64,000 bases of DNA from CANKHA01 sp963731585 (GTDB taxonomy: Bacteria; Pseudomonadota; Alphaproteobacteria; Rhizobiales; Xanthobacteraceae): the NCBI GenBank assembly GCA_963731585.1, contig CAVSWC010000007.1:62001-126000 (forward strand), written 5' to 3'. Both the position numbers and the translations under genes were made by a program. A model generated the notes under the pieces. That model searched no databases and was not told the origin of the DNA. It was given only the letters and a program-made list of their open reading frames with translations. Position 1 is the first letter of the stretch. Every line of letters starts with the position of its first letter. Positions 28,238 through 38,600 of the stretch are shown one piece after another.

Positions 28238-29155
28238 TCACGGCCATTTCACCAGCGGCGGCAATGAGGAGAGGATCGACTCCACGTTGCCGCCGGTGCG
28301 CAGGCCGAAAATCGTGCCACGGTCGTAGAGCAAATTGAACTCCACATAACGCCCCCGGCGGATGAGCTGCTCGTCGCGTTCAGCGTCGGTCCAGGTCTTT
28401 GCAAAGTTTTTCCGCACCAGGTCCGGATAGATGTTCCGCAAGGCGCGGCCGACCGCCTGGGTGAATGCGAAGTCTTCCTCCCAATTGCCGCTGTCGAGCC
28501 AGTCGTAGAAGATGCCGCCGATGCCGCGCGGTTCGTTGCGGTGCTTCAGGTGGAAATACTCGTCGCACCAATTCTTGAATTTCTCATAAGGCGCGACCTT
28601 GGCGTGGGCATCGCAAGCAGCGCGCATCGCGGCGTGGAAAGCCACCGTATCGGGATCGTCCTGCTTGCGGCGGCGGTCGAGCACCGGCGTCAGATCCGCG
28701 CCGCCGCCGCACCAGGATTTGCTGGTGACGACGAAGCGGGTGTTCATATGCACCGCCGGCACATGCGGATTGTGCGGATGCGCGATCAGCGAAACGCCGG
28801 AGGCCCAAAACGCCGGGTTATTTTCGGCTCCGGGAATCTCCTTGCGGAATTCCGGCGCAAATTCTCCATGCACGGTGGAAACATGCACGCCGACTTTTTC
28901 GAACACCCGGCCGCGCAGCAACGACATGACACCGCCGCCTCCGGATGCGCCGGTGTGGTCGGTGCGGTTCCATGGCGTTCGGACAAAACGGCCGGGCGGC
29001 CGGTCAGCCATCGGCGCGTCCGCCGGCAGATCGTCCTCGACCGCTTCGAAAGCCGCGCAGACGTCGTCGCGCAACGTCTCAAACCAGGCGCGGGCCTGGT
29101 CTTGGCGGCCTTCGATTATTGCAGGCGAGGGAAGTGGTGACGTCATGATATTCAA
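28238..29155 (-). CDS. hemF: oxygen-dependent coproporphyrinogen III oxidase
   Basis: A 305-residue enzyme converting coproporphyrinogen III to protoporphyrinogen IX with O2 in haem synthesis. Family signatures: GGGGVMSLLRGRVFEKVGVH near residue 72, HMNTRFVV, WCGGGADLTP near 150, KHRNEPRGIGGIFYDW near 205 and RRGRYVEFNLLYDRGTIFGL near 270. It is intact. It is convergent with aceA-DUF4170 and ends ten bases from that stop. Haem supply fits the cytochrome genes downstream in the window. Confidence 0.95.
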   Translation of the reverse strand: MNIMTSPLPSPAIIEGRQDQARAWFETLRDDVCAAFEAVEDDLPADAPMADRPPGRFVRTPWNRTDHTGASGGGGVMSLLRGRVFEKVGVHVSTVHGEFAPEFRKEIPGAENNPAFWASGVSLIAHPHNPHVPAVHMNTRFVVTSKSWCGGGADLTPVLDRRRKQDDPDTVAFHAAMRAACDAHAKVAPYEKFKNWCDEYFHLKHRNEPRGIGGIFYDWLDSGNWEEDFAFTQAVGRALRNIYPDLVRKNFAKTWTDAERDEQLIRRGRYVEFNLLYDRGTIFGLRTGGNVESILSSLPPLVKWP

Positions 29156-29209
29156 TCGTCATCGCCGGACTGTCCCGGCGATCTCGCTCAGGATGGTAGC
29201 GCATTTCAA

Positions 29210-29717
29210 CTAAGCGGGATCACCGGGTCTCGCCGCTTTGCGGCGGCCCGGTGATGACGAAGGGGAGGGTCCGCCGGTCTGCCGCAGGGCCTCGCCGGCT
29301 GCCATCGCCACTACCATCGCGACATTGAGCGAGCGCAGGCCCGCCTGCAACGGGATCAGCAGCCGCGCGTCGGCCGCCGCGTGCACCTCTTGCGGCACGC
29401 CGGCAGACTCGCGTCCGAACATCAGGATGTCGCGCGCCGTGAAGCGGTGATCGAGATAAGGCGTCGCCGCCTGCGTGGTGAATAGCACCAGCCGCAGCTC
29501 GTTGCTGCCGCCGCCATTGCTCGAAATCAGGCCAGCTCTCGTGCCGCACGATGTTGACCTGATCGAGATAATCCATGCCCGCGCGGCGGAAGGCGCGGTC
29601 GGAGACCGGGAACCCGGCGGGTTCCACGATATGCGCCTCGATGCCGAGGCAGGCGCAGAGCCGCAGAATCGTTCCGGTATTCTGCGGGATGTCAGGCTGG
29701 AACAGGGCGATCCGCAT
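29210..29717 (-). CDS. trmL: tRNA (cytidine(34)-2'-O)-methyltransferase (one frameshift)
   Basis: A SPOUT-fold enzyme of about 169 residues that methylates the wobble base of tRNA-Leu. The N-terminus reads MRIALFQPDIPQNTGTILRLCACLG and GMDYLD; after a frame change near 29490-29520 come VLFTTQAATPYLDHRFTARDILMFGRESAGVPQEV and LNVAMVVAMAAGEALRQ, the knot motifs. The ATG at 29717 gives the family's usual start. The last 14 codons run through a palindromic repeat (29220-29254), so the natural C-terminus is uncertain. Confidence 0.85.
29220..29254. repeat. palindromic repeat overlapping the 3' end of trmL
   Basis: TCACCGGG at the left and CCCGGTGA at the right, with CGCCGC/GCGGCG inside. A related palindrome (CATCGCCGGACTGTCCCGGCGAT) lies just outside at 29160-29181. 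Confidence 0.6.
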
Positions 29718-29788
29718 GGGCACCAGATGTCAACGTGAGGCTCGGAACCGCCATGCTGCAAGGATTTGCGTAACCGCGCCGTGCTTAA

Positions 29789-29812
29789 GCCATAGCGGGC
29801 TTGCGCTATGGC
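29789..29812. promoter_or_regulatory. hairpin pair in the petA upstream region
   Basis: GCCATAGCG, six bases, CGCTATGGC is a 9-bp perfect stem. GGCACC-AAG-GGTGCC (29110 to 29124 plus 700, i.e. 29810-29824) overlaps its right arm, so the two hairpins are mutually exclusive. They lie 150-185 bases before petA, in the divergent region with trmL. Confidence 0.4.
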
Positions 29813-29973
29813 ACCAAGGGTGCCAATAAAACGCCGCCGGAAAGGCGCGTCCTGCTGGATTTCAGGACCGGCGGCCGGCCCGCTTGCCGCCGTCCGGGAT
29901 TGAATTACATCTCCGGATGGTCCCCAGCGCGAGCGGTCTCATCGCCAGGACGAGGAGAAGCCTGACCGTGACA

Positions 29974-30495
29974 ATGACGTCTTCGGCCGAGCCTACACGC
30001 CGCGATTTTCTTTTCATCGCCACGGGAGCGGTCGGCGCGATCGGCGCCGCGGCCGCTATTGTGCCACTGGTCGCGCAGATGAATCCGGACGCTTCGACCA
30101 TTGCGGCCGGTGCGCCGATCGAGGTCGATCTTACGCCGATCGCCGAAGGCCAGGTGATCAAGGTGTTCTGGCGCGGCAAGCCGATTTTCATCAGCCACCG
30201 CACGAAGAAAGAGATCGACGAGGCGCGCAACGTCAATCTCGCGAGCCTGCCGGATCCCGAGCCCGACCAAAAGCGCGTCAAGGAAGGCCATGACCAGTGG
30301 CAGGTGCTGATCGGCATCTGCACGCATCTGGGCTGCATCCCGCTCGCGCATCAGGGGCAATACCAAGGCTACTTCTGCCCGTGCCATGGGTCGGTCTACG
30401 ACACCTCCGGTCGCATCCGGAGCGGGCCCGCGCCGGCCAATCTGCCCTTGCCTCCCTACGACTTCGTCTCCGACAACAAGATCCGGATCGGCTGA
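29974..30495 (+). CDS. petA: ubiquinol-cytochrome c reductase, Rieske iron-sulfur subunit
   Basis: A 173-residue Rieske protein of the bc1 complex. Residues 1-38 are a Tat-type signal anchor (TRRDFLFIATGAVGAIGAAAAIV). The [2Fe-2S] ligands are in CTHLGCIP near residue 113 and CPCHGSVYD near 133. The ATG at 29974 was chosen because the twin-arginine segment follows nine residues later, as in homologues. It heads petABC. It takes electrons from ubiquinol at the outer face of the inner membrane. Confidence 0.94.
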   Translation: MTSSAEPTRRDFLFIATGAVGAIGAAAAIVPLVAQMNPDASTIAAGAPIEVDLTPIAEGQVIKVFWRGKPIFISHRTKKEIDEARNVNLASLPDPEPDQKRVKEGHDQWQVLIGICTHLGCIPLAHQGQYQGYFCPCHGSVYDTSGRIRSGPAPANLPLPPYDFVSDNKIRIG

Positions 30496-30522
30496 TCCGC
30501 CATGCTTCCTGAAGGTTCGACT

Positions 30523-31788
30523 ATGAGCGGACACGCAAGCTACCAGCCGCAAAATGGATTCATGCGGTGGTTCGACCGGCGCCTGCCGATCGCCAGCCTG
30601 GTCTATTCATCCTTTGTGGCTTACCCGACGCCGCGCAACCTGAATTATTGGTGGACCTTCGGCGGCATCCTTTCGATCATGCTGGCGATCCAGATCGTCA
30701 CCGGCATCATGCTGGCGATGCATTATACGCCGCACGTCGACTTCGCCTTCAAGTCGGTCGAAAGCATCATGCGTGACGTGAATTACGGCTGGCTGTTGCG
30801 TTATGTGCACGCCAACGGCGCATCGATGTTCTTCGCCGCCGCCTATATCCACATGTTCCGCGGCATGTATTACGGCTCCTACAAGGACCCGCGCGAGGTG
30901 CTGTGGATCCTCGGCGTCATTCTGCTGCTGTTGATGATCGCTACCGGCTTCATGGGCTATGTGCTGCCGTGGGGCCAGATGAGCTTCTGGGCGGCGACTG
31001 TTATCACCAACCTGTTCTCCGCCATCCCGCTGGTCGGGGAATCGGTCGTCACCTGGCTATGGGGCGGCTACGCGGTCGGCAATCCGACGCTGCAGCGCTT
31101 CTATTCGCTGCACTACCTCTTGCCCTTCGTGATCGCCGGCGTGGTCGTGCTGCATGTCTGGGCGCTGCATGTGGTCGGGCAGAACAATCCGACGGGCATC
31201 GAGCCGAAGACCGACACGGACACGGTGCCGTTTACGCCCTACGCGACGATCAAGGACAGCTTTTTCCTGGCGTTGTTCTTCATCGTCTTCGCCTGGTTCG
31301 TCTTTTACATGCCGAACTTCATGGGCCACGCGGACAATTACATTCCGGCCAATCCGGCGGTGACGCCCGCGCATATCGTGCCGGAATGGTACTACCTGCC
31401 GTTCTACGCAATCCTGCGCGCGATCCCCGACAAATTGATGGGCGTGGTCGCGCTCCTCGCCTCGATCGTGATCCTGGCTTTCCTGCCCTGGCTCGACACC
31501 TCGCGGGTGCGCTCGGCCCGCTACCGCCCGCTGTACCGGCAGTTCTTTTGGGTCTTCGTGGTGGTCTGCATCGGCCTCGGCTGGCTTGGCGGCAAGCCGG
31601 CCGAAGGCGGCTACGTCATCGCCGCCCGTATTCTCACCTTCTATTACTTCGCGCACTTCCTTCTCATCCTGCCGCTGCTCGGCATCTTCGAGAAGACGAA
31701 GCCGCTGCCCAACTCTATTACCGAATCGGTATTGCGCGAGGGCATGCCGATCGGCGCCTCGGCGCCGCCGCCGGTGGTATCGAGGTGA
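30523..31788 (+). CDS. petB: cytochrome b subunit of the bc1 complex
   Basis: A 421-residue polytopic protein with about eight to nine helices. It shows the haem-binding histidines (WLLRYVHANGASMFF; VLHVWALHVVGQNNP), GYVLPWGQMSFW and the quinol-oxidation PEWY motif (IVPEWYYLPFYAILR). The start at 30523 (MSGHASYQ) lies 27 bases after petA. The stop at 31788 is nine bases before the cytochrome c1 ATG, which is in a different frame. In Bradyrhizobium these two are one fused gene (fbcH), so the separation deserves a check. Confidence 0.93.
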   Translation: MSGHASYQPQNGFMRWFDRRLPIASLVYSSFVAYPTPRNLNYWWTFGGILSIMLAIQIVTGIMLAMHYTPHVDFAFKSVESIMRDVNYGWLLRYVHANGASMFFAAAYIHMFRGMYYGSYKDPREVLWILGVILLLLMIATGFMGYVLPWGQMSFWAATVITNLFSAIPLVGESVVTWLWGGYAVGNPTLQRFYSLHYLLPFVIAGVVVLHVWALHVVGQNNPTGIEPKTDTDTVPFTPYATIKDSFFLALFFIVFAWFVFYMPNFMGHADNYIPANPAVTPAHIVPEWYYLPFYAILRAIPDKLMGVVALLASIVILAFLPWLDTSRVRSARYRPLYRQFFWVFVVVCIGLGWLGGKPAEGGYVIAARILTFYYFAHFLLILPLLGIFEKTKPLPNSITESVLREGMPIGASAPPPVVSR

Positions 31789-31797
31789 GAGCGGTCA

Positions 31798-32666
31798 TGA
31801 CATTCAAGCGCAGTATTCCCGCTCTCGTTCTAGCCGCCGGACTGCTGGCGTTGGCCGGCCAAGCTGCCGTCGCTCAGGATCATGCAGCGCCGGAGCCGCC
31901 GACGCTGAAATGGTCTTTCGCCGGCCCGTTCGGAAAATTCGACCGTGCCCAGTTGCAGCGCGGCTTTAAGGTCTATCGCGAGGTCTGCGCCAACTGCCAC
32001 AGCCTGTCGTTCGTCTCGTTCCGCAATCTGGCCGAACCCGGCGGCCCGGAATTTAGCGTCGCACAGGCGCAGACCGTCGCCGGTGAATATAAGATCAAGG
32101 ACGGCCCGAACGATCAGGGCGAAATGTTCGAGCGGCCCGGCCGGCTGGCGGATTACTTCCCGGCGCCTTTTCCGAATGAGCAGGCGGCGCGTGTCGCCAA
32201 CGGCGGCGCCTATCCGCCCGACCTTTCGGTGATCGCCAAGGCGCGCACCTATGAGCGCGGTTTCCCGCGCTTCCTGATGGATGTCGTCACGCAATATCAG
32301 GAGCAGGGGGTCGACTATCTCGCCGCGCTGCTGAAGGGCTATGAGGATGCGCCCGCAGGCATGCAGATGGCGCCGGGCATGATGTACAACAAGTATTTCC
32401 CGGGCCACGGCATCGCCATGCCGCCGCCGGTCTCCGAGGGGCAGGTCGTTTATGACGACGGCATGCCGGGCACGATCGATCAATATGCCCGCGACGTGTC
32501 CGCCTTCCTGGCCTGGACGGCGGAGCCGCATCTCGAGGCGCGCAAGCGCGTTGGCTTCCAGGTGGTCATCTTCCTGTTGGTGCTGTCGGGTCTGCTTTAC
32601 TTCACCAAGAAGCGGGTCTGGCACGACGTGCATAGGCACCCGGAAGAGCTGAGCAAGAAATCATAA
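31798..32666 (+). CDS. petC: cytochrome c1 subunit of the bc1 complex
   Basis: A 289-residue haem protein. A signal peptide (ALVLAAGLLALAGQAAVA) is followed by the haem c motif CANCH near residue 63, PNEQAARVANGGAYPPDLS, the sixth-ligand region MPPPVSEG near 210 and a C-terminal membrane anchor (VIFLLVLSGLLYFTKKRVW). It passes electrons from the Rieske centre to a soluble cytochrome c. It is intact. apt follows 22 bases later. Confidence 0.93.
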
Positions 32667-32688
32667 CGAGCCGAGGGCGGATCGCGTC

Positions 32689-33237
32689 ATGGCCGCGCCC
32701 GAGCTCGAGGACGATCTGAAGGCCGCGATCCGCAGCATCCCGGACTATCCCAAGCCCGGCATCGTGTTTCGCGACATCACCACGCTGCTCGGCGACGCCC
32801 GCGCTTTTCGCCGCGCGGTGGACGCGTTGGCGCAGCCCTGGGCGGGATCGAAGATCGACAAGGTCGCGGGCATCGAGGCGCGCGGCTTCATTCTTGGCGG
32901 CGCGGTAGCACACCAAGTGTCGGCCGGTTTCATCCCGATCCGCAAGAAAGGCAAGCTGCCGCACAAGCGCGTCAGCATCGCCTATTCGCTGGAATACGGC
33001 CTCGATGAGATGGAGATGCACGAGGACGCGGTGGTGGCGGGCGAACGGATAATTCTGGTGGATGATCTGATCGCCACCGGCGGCACCGCGGAAGGCGCGG
33101 TGAAGCTGCTGCGCCAGGTGGGTGGACAGGTGATCGCCGCCTGTTTCGTGATCGATCTGCCGGAGCTTGGCGGCGCGGAAAAAATCCGCCAGCTCGGCGT
33201 GCCGGTGCGCTCGCTGATTTCATTTGAAGGGCATTAA
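32689..33237 (+). CDS. apt: adenine phosphoribosyltransferase
   Basis: A 182-residue purine salvage enzyme joining adenine and PRPP to AMP. Signatures: IPDYPKPGIVFRDITTLL near residue 17, VAGIEARGFILGG near 61 and the PRPP loop ILVDDLIATGGTA near 122. It is intact. It lies directly behind petABC, a position also seen in related Hyphomicrobiales, probably on the same transcript. Confidence 0.95.
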   Translation: MAAPELEDDLKAAIRSIPDYPKPGIVFRDITTLLGDARAFRRAVDALAQPWAGSKIDKVAGIEARGFILGGAVAHQVSAGFIPIRKKGKLPHKRVSIAYSLEYGLDEMEMHEDAVVAGERIILVDDLIATGGTAEGAVKLLRQVGGQVIAACFVIDLPELGGAEKIRQLGVPVRSLISFEGH

Positions 33238-33268
33238 GAGCGACGAGTCGGTTTTAAATCACTCCGCT

Positions 33269-33350
33269 CATCCCCGCGAACGCGGGGATCCAGAGCCAAA
33301 GGCGCTGATTCCGCGGGAACTTCTGGATTCCCGCTTACGCGGGAATGAGC
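33269..33350. repeat. palindromic intergenic repeat pair
   Basis: CATCCCCGCGAACGCGGGGATCCAGA then CTGGATTCCCGCTTACGCGGGAATG: two hairpins joined as an inverted repeat around CCAGA/TCTGG. It lies between the convergent ends of apt and the htpX-like gene and may act as a bidirectional stop; its right end overlaps the uncertain htpX tail. Confidence 0.7.
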
Positions 33351-34552
33351 GAGAAGAATCGCAAGCGCTCAACCGAAATGCCGCCGCCGCATGCCCCAGG
33401 GCGCGCGAGGCCGTCCCCAGGGGCCGGCTTCCGGTGCGCCGCGGCCAAGCGACGACCGGCGGATGTTGTGGCAGGAAGGCCTCGTCGCTCGCTCTGATCG
33501 CTCCAGGGGCCTTCCGTCGGCGGCTCCAGCAAGGCTTCGTCTTCCGGCGCCGGCAATGCCAGCGGTCCGGGATCATGCCCGCCGGCCATTTCCACCAGCG
33601 CGTCCACACGCTTGTCGATGGAGGGATGCGTGGCGAAGATGTCGGTGAAATCCGTGCGCGGGTTGTCGATGCACATCTCCATCACGGCGGAATTGGCGCG
33701 CGGCAGTTCTCCGCGGCCTTCGATCTTGCGCAGCGCCATGATCATCGCGTCTGGATTCTTGGTCAGTTCCACGGCGCCGGCATCAGCAAGATATTCACGC
33801 TGGCGCGACAAAGCGAAGCGGATGACGATTGACAGGAGCCAGGAAACGACGATCAGCGCCGATGGCAATGAGAATGGCGATGCCGGCACCACCGCCTTTC
33901 CTGCCACTGTCGCCGCCGTTGCCCGATCGCCCCCCGCCATAGCGCGCCGCTCTGGAACATCAGCCGGAAGATCATTTCGCCGAAGAACGAGATCACCCCG
34001 GCGATCACCACCGCGATCACCAGCATGCGCACGTCGCCGTTGCGGATATGCGTCAGCTCATGGGCGAGCACCGCTTCCATCTCGGAGTCGGTGAGCGCCT
34101 GCTGCAGCCCGCTGGTGACCGTAATGGAATATTGCTTCTGGTTCAGCCCGGTGGCGAAGGCGTTGAGCGCAACGTCGTCGATGATCTTCAGTTTCGGCAT
34201 CGGGATGCCGCGCGAGATGCAGAGATTTTCCAACAGGTTGTAAAGCCGTGGCTCGTCCTGCCCGGCTGACCTCGTGCCCGCCGGTAAGGGCGTCGATCAT
34301 CGACTGATGGAATTTATAGGCGATCAATATCCAGATGATCGTGCCGATCGTGGCCCAGGGCAGCGCCAGCAGGAAATCGAACCAGGCCGCGCGCAGAAGA
34401 TAGTCGAGCGGCGCCTCCGGCCTGGTCATCGCTTCGGCGCCGAGCGCGCCGGCATAAACCAGCACATAGACCAGAATGAAAAGTCCGATCAGCAGCGCGA
34501 CCGAGCGCCGCCGGTTGGACTGGATATGCGTATAGAGACCGAAGGCGGCCAT
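33335..34552 (-). CDS. M48 family metalloprotease, HtpX-like (at least three frameshifts)
   Basis: A membrane zinc protease of about 400 residues. The first segment has two helices (VALLIGLFILVYVLVYAGALG and FDFLLALPWATIGTIIWILIAY). After a break at 34261-34263 (CCC run) comes RLYNLLENLCISRGIPMPKL and the zinc site VLAHELTHIRNGD, then helix VIAGVISFFGEMIF. Two more breaks near 33945 and 33860 lead to REYLADAGAVELTKNP with the third ligand. The C-terminal end is uncertain because it runs into a repeat. It follows lemA, a frequent HtpX partner; it probably degrades damaged membrane proteins. Confidence 0.82.
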
Positions 34553-34568
34553 GGCAGGACTTTGTTGC

Positions 34569-34670
34569 CGTCATTCCGGGGCGCGAGCGAAGCGAGCGAA
34601 CCCGGAATCCATATACGCAGACCGGGGTTATGGATTCCGGGTCCGGCCTTTCGGCCGTCCCGGAATGACG
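34569..34670. repeat. CATTCCGG palindromic intergenic repeat pair
   Basis: CGTCATTCCGGGGCGCGAGC to CGTCCCGGAATGACG, with ACCCGGAATCC and GGATTCCGGGT arms. Same family as 12569-12667 and 14758-14858. It separates lemA from the htpX-like gene in the same transcription unit. Confidence 0.72.
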
Positions 34671-34675
34671 GTAGG

Positions 34676-35239
34676 TCAGAACTTCACGCTGGGGGCCTGT
34701 TCCAGCTGGGGTCGCGCTTCGGCGACGTCGAAAAATTCGCGCGGCCGGAAGCCGAACGGCCCCGCCAGCAGCGCGGCCGGGAACTGCTCGATGCCGGTGT
34801 TGTATTCCTGCACGGCGTTGTTGAAGAAGCGCCGCGCCGCCGCGAGCTTGTTCTCAATGTCGGAAAGCTCCGCCTGCAATTGCTGGAAATTCTGGTTGGC
34901 TTTCAGGTCCGGATAGGCTTCCGAAAGCGCGAAGAGCTGCCGCAGCGCGCCGCTCAGCATATTCTCCGCCGCCGCCTGTTGTGCGGGGCCCTGGGCCGCC
35001 ATCGCGACATTGCGCGCTTTGACCACATCTTCCAGCGTGCCCCGCTCGTGGGTGGCATAGCCCTTCACCGTTTCCACCAGGTTGGGAATCAGGTCGTGGC
35101 GCTGCTTGAGTTGGACGTCGATGTCGGCAAAGGCCTGGCTCACCCGCTGCCGCAAGGCGACAAGGCCGTTATAGATCACGATGATCCATAGCAGGAGCGC
35201 AACGGCGATCCCGAGGATAACCCAGGCGGTCGTGGACAT
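34676..35239 (-). CDS. lemA: LemA family protein
   Basis: A 187-residue protein with an N-terminal membrane helix (ILGIAVALLLWIIVIY) followed by the LemA helical domain: YNGLVALRQRVSQAFADIDVQLKQRHDLIPNLVETVKGY, and ARRFFNNAVQEYN near residue 140. It is intact. It lies upstream of the htpX-like protease on the same strand, a pairing seen widely; LemA proteins have no firmly settled molecular role. Confidence 0.92.
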   Translation of the reverse strand: MSTTAWVILGIAVALLLWIIVIYNGLVALRQRVSQAFADIDVQLKQRHDLIPNLVETVKGYATHERGTLEDVVKARNVAMAAQGPAQQAAAENMLSGALRQLFALSEAYPDLKANQNFQQLQAELSDIENKLAAARRFFNNAVQEYNTGIEQFPAALLAGPFGFRPREFFDVAEARPQLEQAPSVKF

Positions 35240-35275
35240 GATGCAGCTCCCCCAATGTTGACCGGCGCGAGCCTA

Positions 35276-35323
35276 GCGCATGATCCCGAAAAGTGGGAAC
35301 CGGTTTCGGCTGAGATCATGCGC
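35276..35323. repeat. GCATGATC-type palindromic repeat
   Basis: GCGCATGATCCCGAAAAGTGGG, ACCGG core, GATCATGCGC end. First of a tandem pair with 35336-35380, lying just upstream of lemA. Confidence 0.7.
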
Positions 35324-35335
35324 CAATTTTTGTAA

Positions 35336-35380
35336 GCATGATCCCGAAAAGGGGGAACCGGTTTTCGGCCCAGATCATGC
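35336..35380. repeat. GCATGATC-type palindromic repeat
   Basis: Second copy, in the same orientation as 35276-35323, differing at a few bases (AAAAGGGGGAACC against AAAAGTGGGAACC). Confidence 0.7.
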
Positions 35381-35419
35381 GGAAGGGAGCGGCTAGCCAG
35401 GGGTCAGGATGTGAAAGAA

Positions 35420-35452
35420 AAAACCCCAGGCGGGGGGGGTGCCTGGGGTTTT
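35420..35452. terminator. bidirectional terminator-like hairpin after smc
   Basis: AAAACCCCAGGC and GCCTGGGGTTTT form a 12-bp perfect stem flanked by A-run and T-run, around a nine-base loop of eight G and a T. On the minus strand it follows smc; the same symmetry works on the plus strand. The rest of the smc-lemA gap (35453-35601) is G-rich with no gene that I can support. Confidence 0.75.
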
Positions 35453-35601
35453 ACGCACCGGATGACATTCGGGGGGTGGGGGGTGTCAGCCGGCGTATAC
35501 CCGCTAACGCCGAGTGGCACCGTTGGTTCCCGCCCAATTCAGCCAATTCGGCGACGGGCGGCGGCAATTCACCGCAGGGGGACGGCCCGGCGCTGCGGCA
35601 A

Positions 35602-38600
35602 CTACACCGCTTCCTTGAACTTCGCCGCGGTTTCCAGGTCCACCGACACCAGCTGCGACACGCCGCGCTCGGCCATGGTGACGCCGAACAGCCGGTTCAT
35701 GCGGGCCATGGTGATCGGGTTGTGGGTGATGATGACGAAGCGCGTATCGGTGGAGCGCGTCATTTCGTCCAGCAGGTCGCAGAAGCGCTCCACGTTGTGA
35801 TCGTCGAGCGGCGCGTCCACCTCGTCCAGGACGCAGATCGGCGCCGGATTGGTGAGGAACACCGCGAAGATCAGCGCCAGCGCGGTCAGGGCCTGTTCAC
35901 CGCCTGAGAGCAGCGACAGCACCTGCGGCTTTTTCCCGGGTGGCTTGGCGAGGATCTCGAGGCCGGCCTCCAGCGGATCATCGCTCTCGATCAGCTGCAG
36001 TTCGGCGATGCCGCCTCCGAACAAGCCGGTGAACAGCCGCTGGAAATGGGCATTCACCACTTCAAATGAGCTGAGCAACCGTTCGCGCGCCTCGCGGTTG
36101 AGGCTCTGGATTCCCAGCCGCAGCTTGCGGATGGCTTCGACCAGATCGTCACGCTCGGTGGTGAGGGTGGTGTGCTGGGTTTCGACCTCGCGCAATTCTT
36201 CCTCGGCACGCAGGTTGACGGCACCCAGACGCTCGCGCTCGCGCCGGAGCTTGTCCAGTTCGGCCTCCACTTCGGTGAGCTCGCGGACTGTTTCGCCGGG
36301 CTTGATCTCAGCCAGCTCGGCCACTGCGGCCGGCTCGACTTCCAGCATCTCGCGAATTTCATGCGCCACGTCGGTGAGCCGCCGCTTGGCGCCTTCGAAG
36401 CGTTCTTCCGCGCGGGCGGCTTCCTCGCGCGCGGCGCCCATGGCCTCGAGTGCGGCGCGGGCGGCGCGGTCGGCCTCCGCCAGCGCGTTCTCCGCCACTG
36501 CCAGCTGGTCGGCGGCGGAGCGGCGCTCGGCTTCGGCCGATTCGATCTGCCCGATCAGGGCACGCCGCTGCTCGGCGAAAAGCTGTGGCGCATTTTCAAG
36601 CGACGCGCGCTCGGTTTTGGTTTCCTCGCTGCGCTTGCCCAGCGTCGCGATCTGCGCCCGCGCGGCGTCACTGGCGCTGCGACCAGGCTTGCCGCTCGGA
36701 GGAGATCGCCTGCAGGCGCCGGTTGGAAAGCTCCGCCTCGCGCGCGATCGCCTGCGCCTCGGCGCGGATTTCGGCCACCGTTCCGCGCTGCTCCTCGATC
36801 TCGGCGCGCACGGCGGCAAGCTGCTGCTCCAGATCATCCGCCGGCTGCAGGTCCGCCAGCGCGCGCTTCGCCATCTCCTGCGCCGCCGCCGCTTCATCGC
36901 GGTTGGCGGAAAGTCGGGTCTTGGCTTCGTCCAGCGCTGACAGGCGGGCGGCATCCCGGTTGGCTTCGCGCTCGGCCGCGGCGTGCCGGTCGCGCGCTGC
37001 GTCGGCCTCGCGCTGGCGCTCGCGCACCCGCGCACGCGCTTCGGTCTCGGCGGTGGCAGCCCGGACTGCCGCGGCCTGCGCGCTATCGGCGGCAAGACGC
37101 CGTGCCTCGGCATCTGCGCGCGCGATCTTCATTTCGTTTTCAATATCGGCAAAACGGCTGCGCTCGGCGAGCCGCCGCGCAGCGCCGGTCGGCGCGTGGG
37201 CCGAAGCGGCAAAGCCGTCCCAGCGCCACAGGTCCCCTTCGAGCGAAACCAGCCGCTGGCCTGGCTTCAGCGCAGCTGCAAGTTTTGCGCCCTTGGCGCG
37301 CGAAACGATGCCGATCTGGGCAAGCCGGCGTGCGAGCGCCGCCGGCGCCTGCACCCGCTGCGACAGCGGCTCAATGCCTTCCGGTAAGGCAGGGTCGGAT
37401 GGGTCTGCTGCGGCGCCCATCCAGCGCATCGGCGCCGACGGATCGGCGGGTGCATCGAGATCGTCGCCGAGCGCAGCGCCGAGCGCCATCTCGAATCCCT
37501 TCTCCACGGTGACGCTGTCCATCACCGGCGGCCATAAATTCTTGGTTTCGACCGCGAGCAGCTTGGAGAGCGTCTTGGCCTCGGTTTCCAGGCGCTGTAC
37601 GCGCCGTTCGGCATCGGCTAGCGGGCCACGCGCGGCTTCGACATGCTGGCGCGCGGAAGCATTAGCCGCTTCGGCCGTAAGCGCTTCGGCTTCGGCGTCG
37701 TCCACGGCGCCTTGCGCGGCTTCCGCCGCTGACGCCAGCGCGGCCAGATCGGGCCGGCCGGCCGCTGCGAGCTTGCCGTATTCGGCTTCCACTTCCGCGA
37801 TCTCGCGGCCGAGGCGGGCGGCCCGCTCCGATTGATCGCGCGATGCGTTCTGTAATTGGTTGCGCTTGGCCGCGAGATCGGCGAGAGCGCCGGTCAATTC
37901 GCCAAAACGCTGCTCCGCTGCGCTGAGCACGGCATCGGCAGCCGTCATGCGTCCCTCGACACCGCTGCGGCGCATTGCAGCTTCCTGCGCTTCCGCCTTC
38001 AGCGTGGTTTCCTCCGCGGCCAAGCGTTCAAGCGCCGTTTCCGCGTCGCTGGCCCGCTGGCGCTCGCGTTCCACGTCTTCCGCAAGCTGAACCAGGCGCA
38101 GGTCGAGCTCTGCCATGCGGTCCTTGGCGCGTTGCTCTTCCCGCTCCAGGCTTTCGCGCGCGACCACCAGCCTGTGCAGCGCGGCGGCGGCTTTGGCCTC
38201 CGCATCGCGCAAGCCCGGCAGCGAAGCCTGCGCCAGGACCTGCAGCTTGGAAGCCTGCGCCTGCTGGCCCGTGCGCTCGGCGACGACCCGCACGCTGACG
38301 TCCTTGGCATGCTCGGCATCGGCAACTTCGGTCTGCGCCGCGACCCAGCGCAGGTGGAACAGCGTCGCCTCGGCCTTGCGGACCTGTGCCGCGACCGCAC
38401 GGTAGCGCACGGCCTGGCGTGCTTGGCGTTTGAGCCCGTCCATCTGCGAGGCAAGCTGAACGATGACGTCTTCCAGCCGGGCGAGATTTTGCTCCGCCGC
38501 CTTCAGGCGCAGTTCGGCTTCATGCCGGCGTTGATGCAGGCCGGAAATGCCGGCGGCCTCTTCCAGCACGCGGCGGCGCTGCTCCGGCTTGGCCTGGATG

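Noticed and set aside
34274..35191. 305-codon open frame on the plus strand
   Set aside because: Runs through a palindromic repeat and antisense to lemA.
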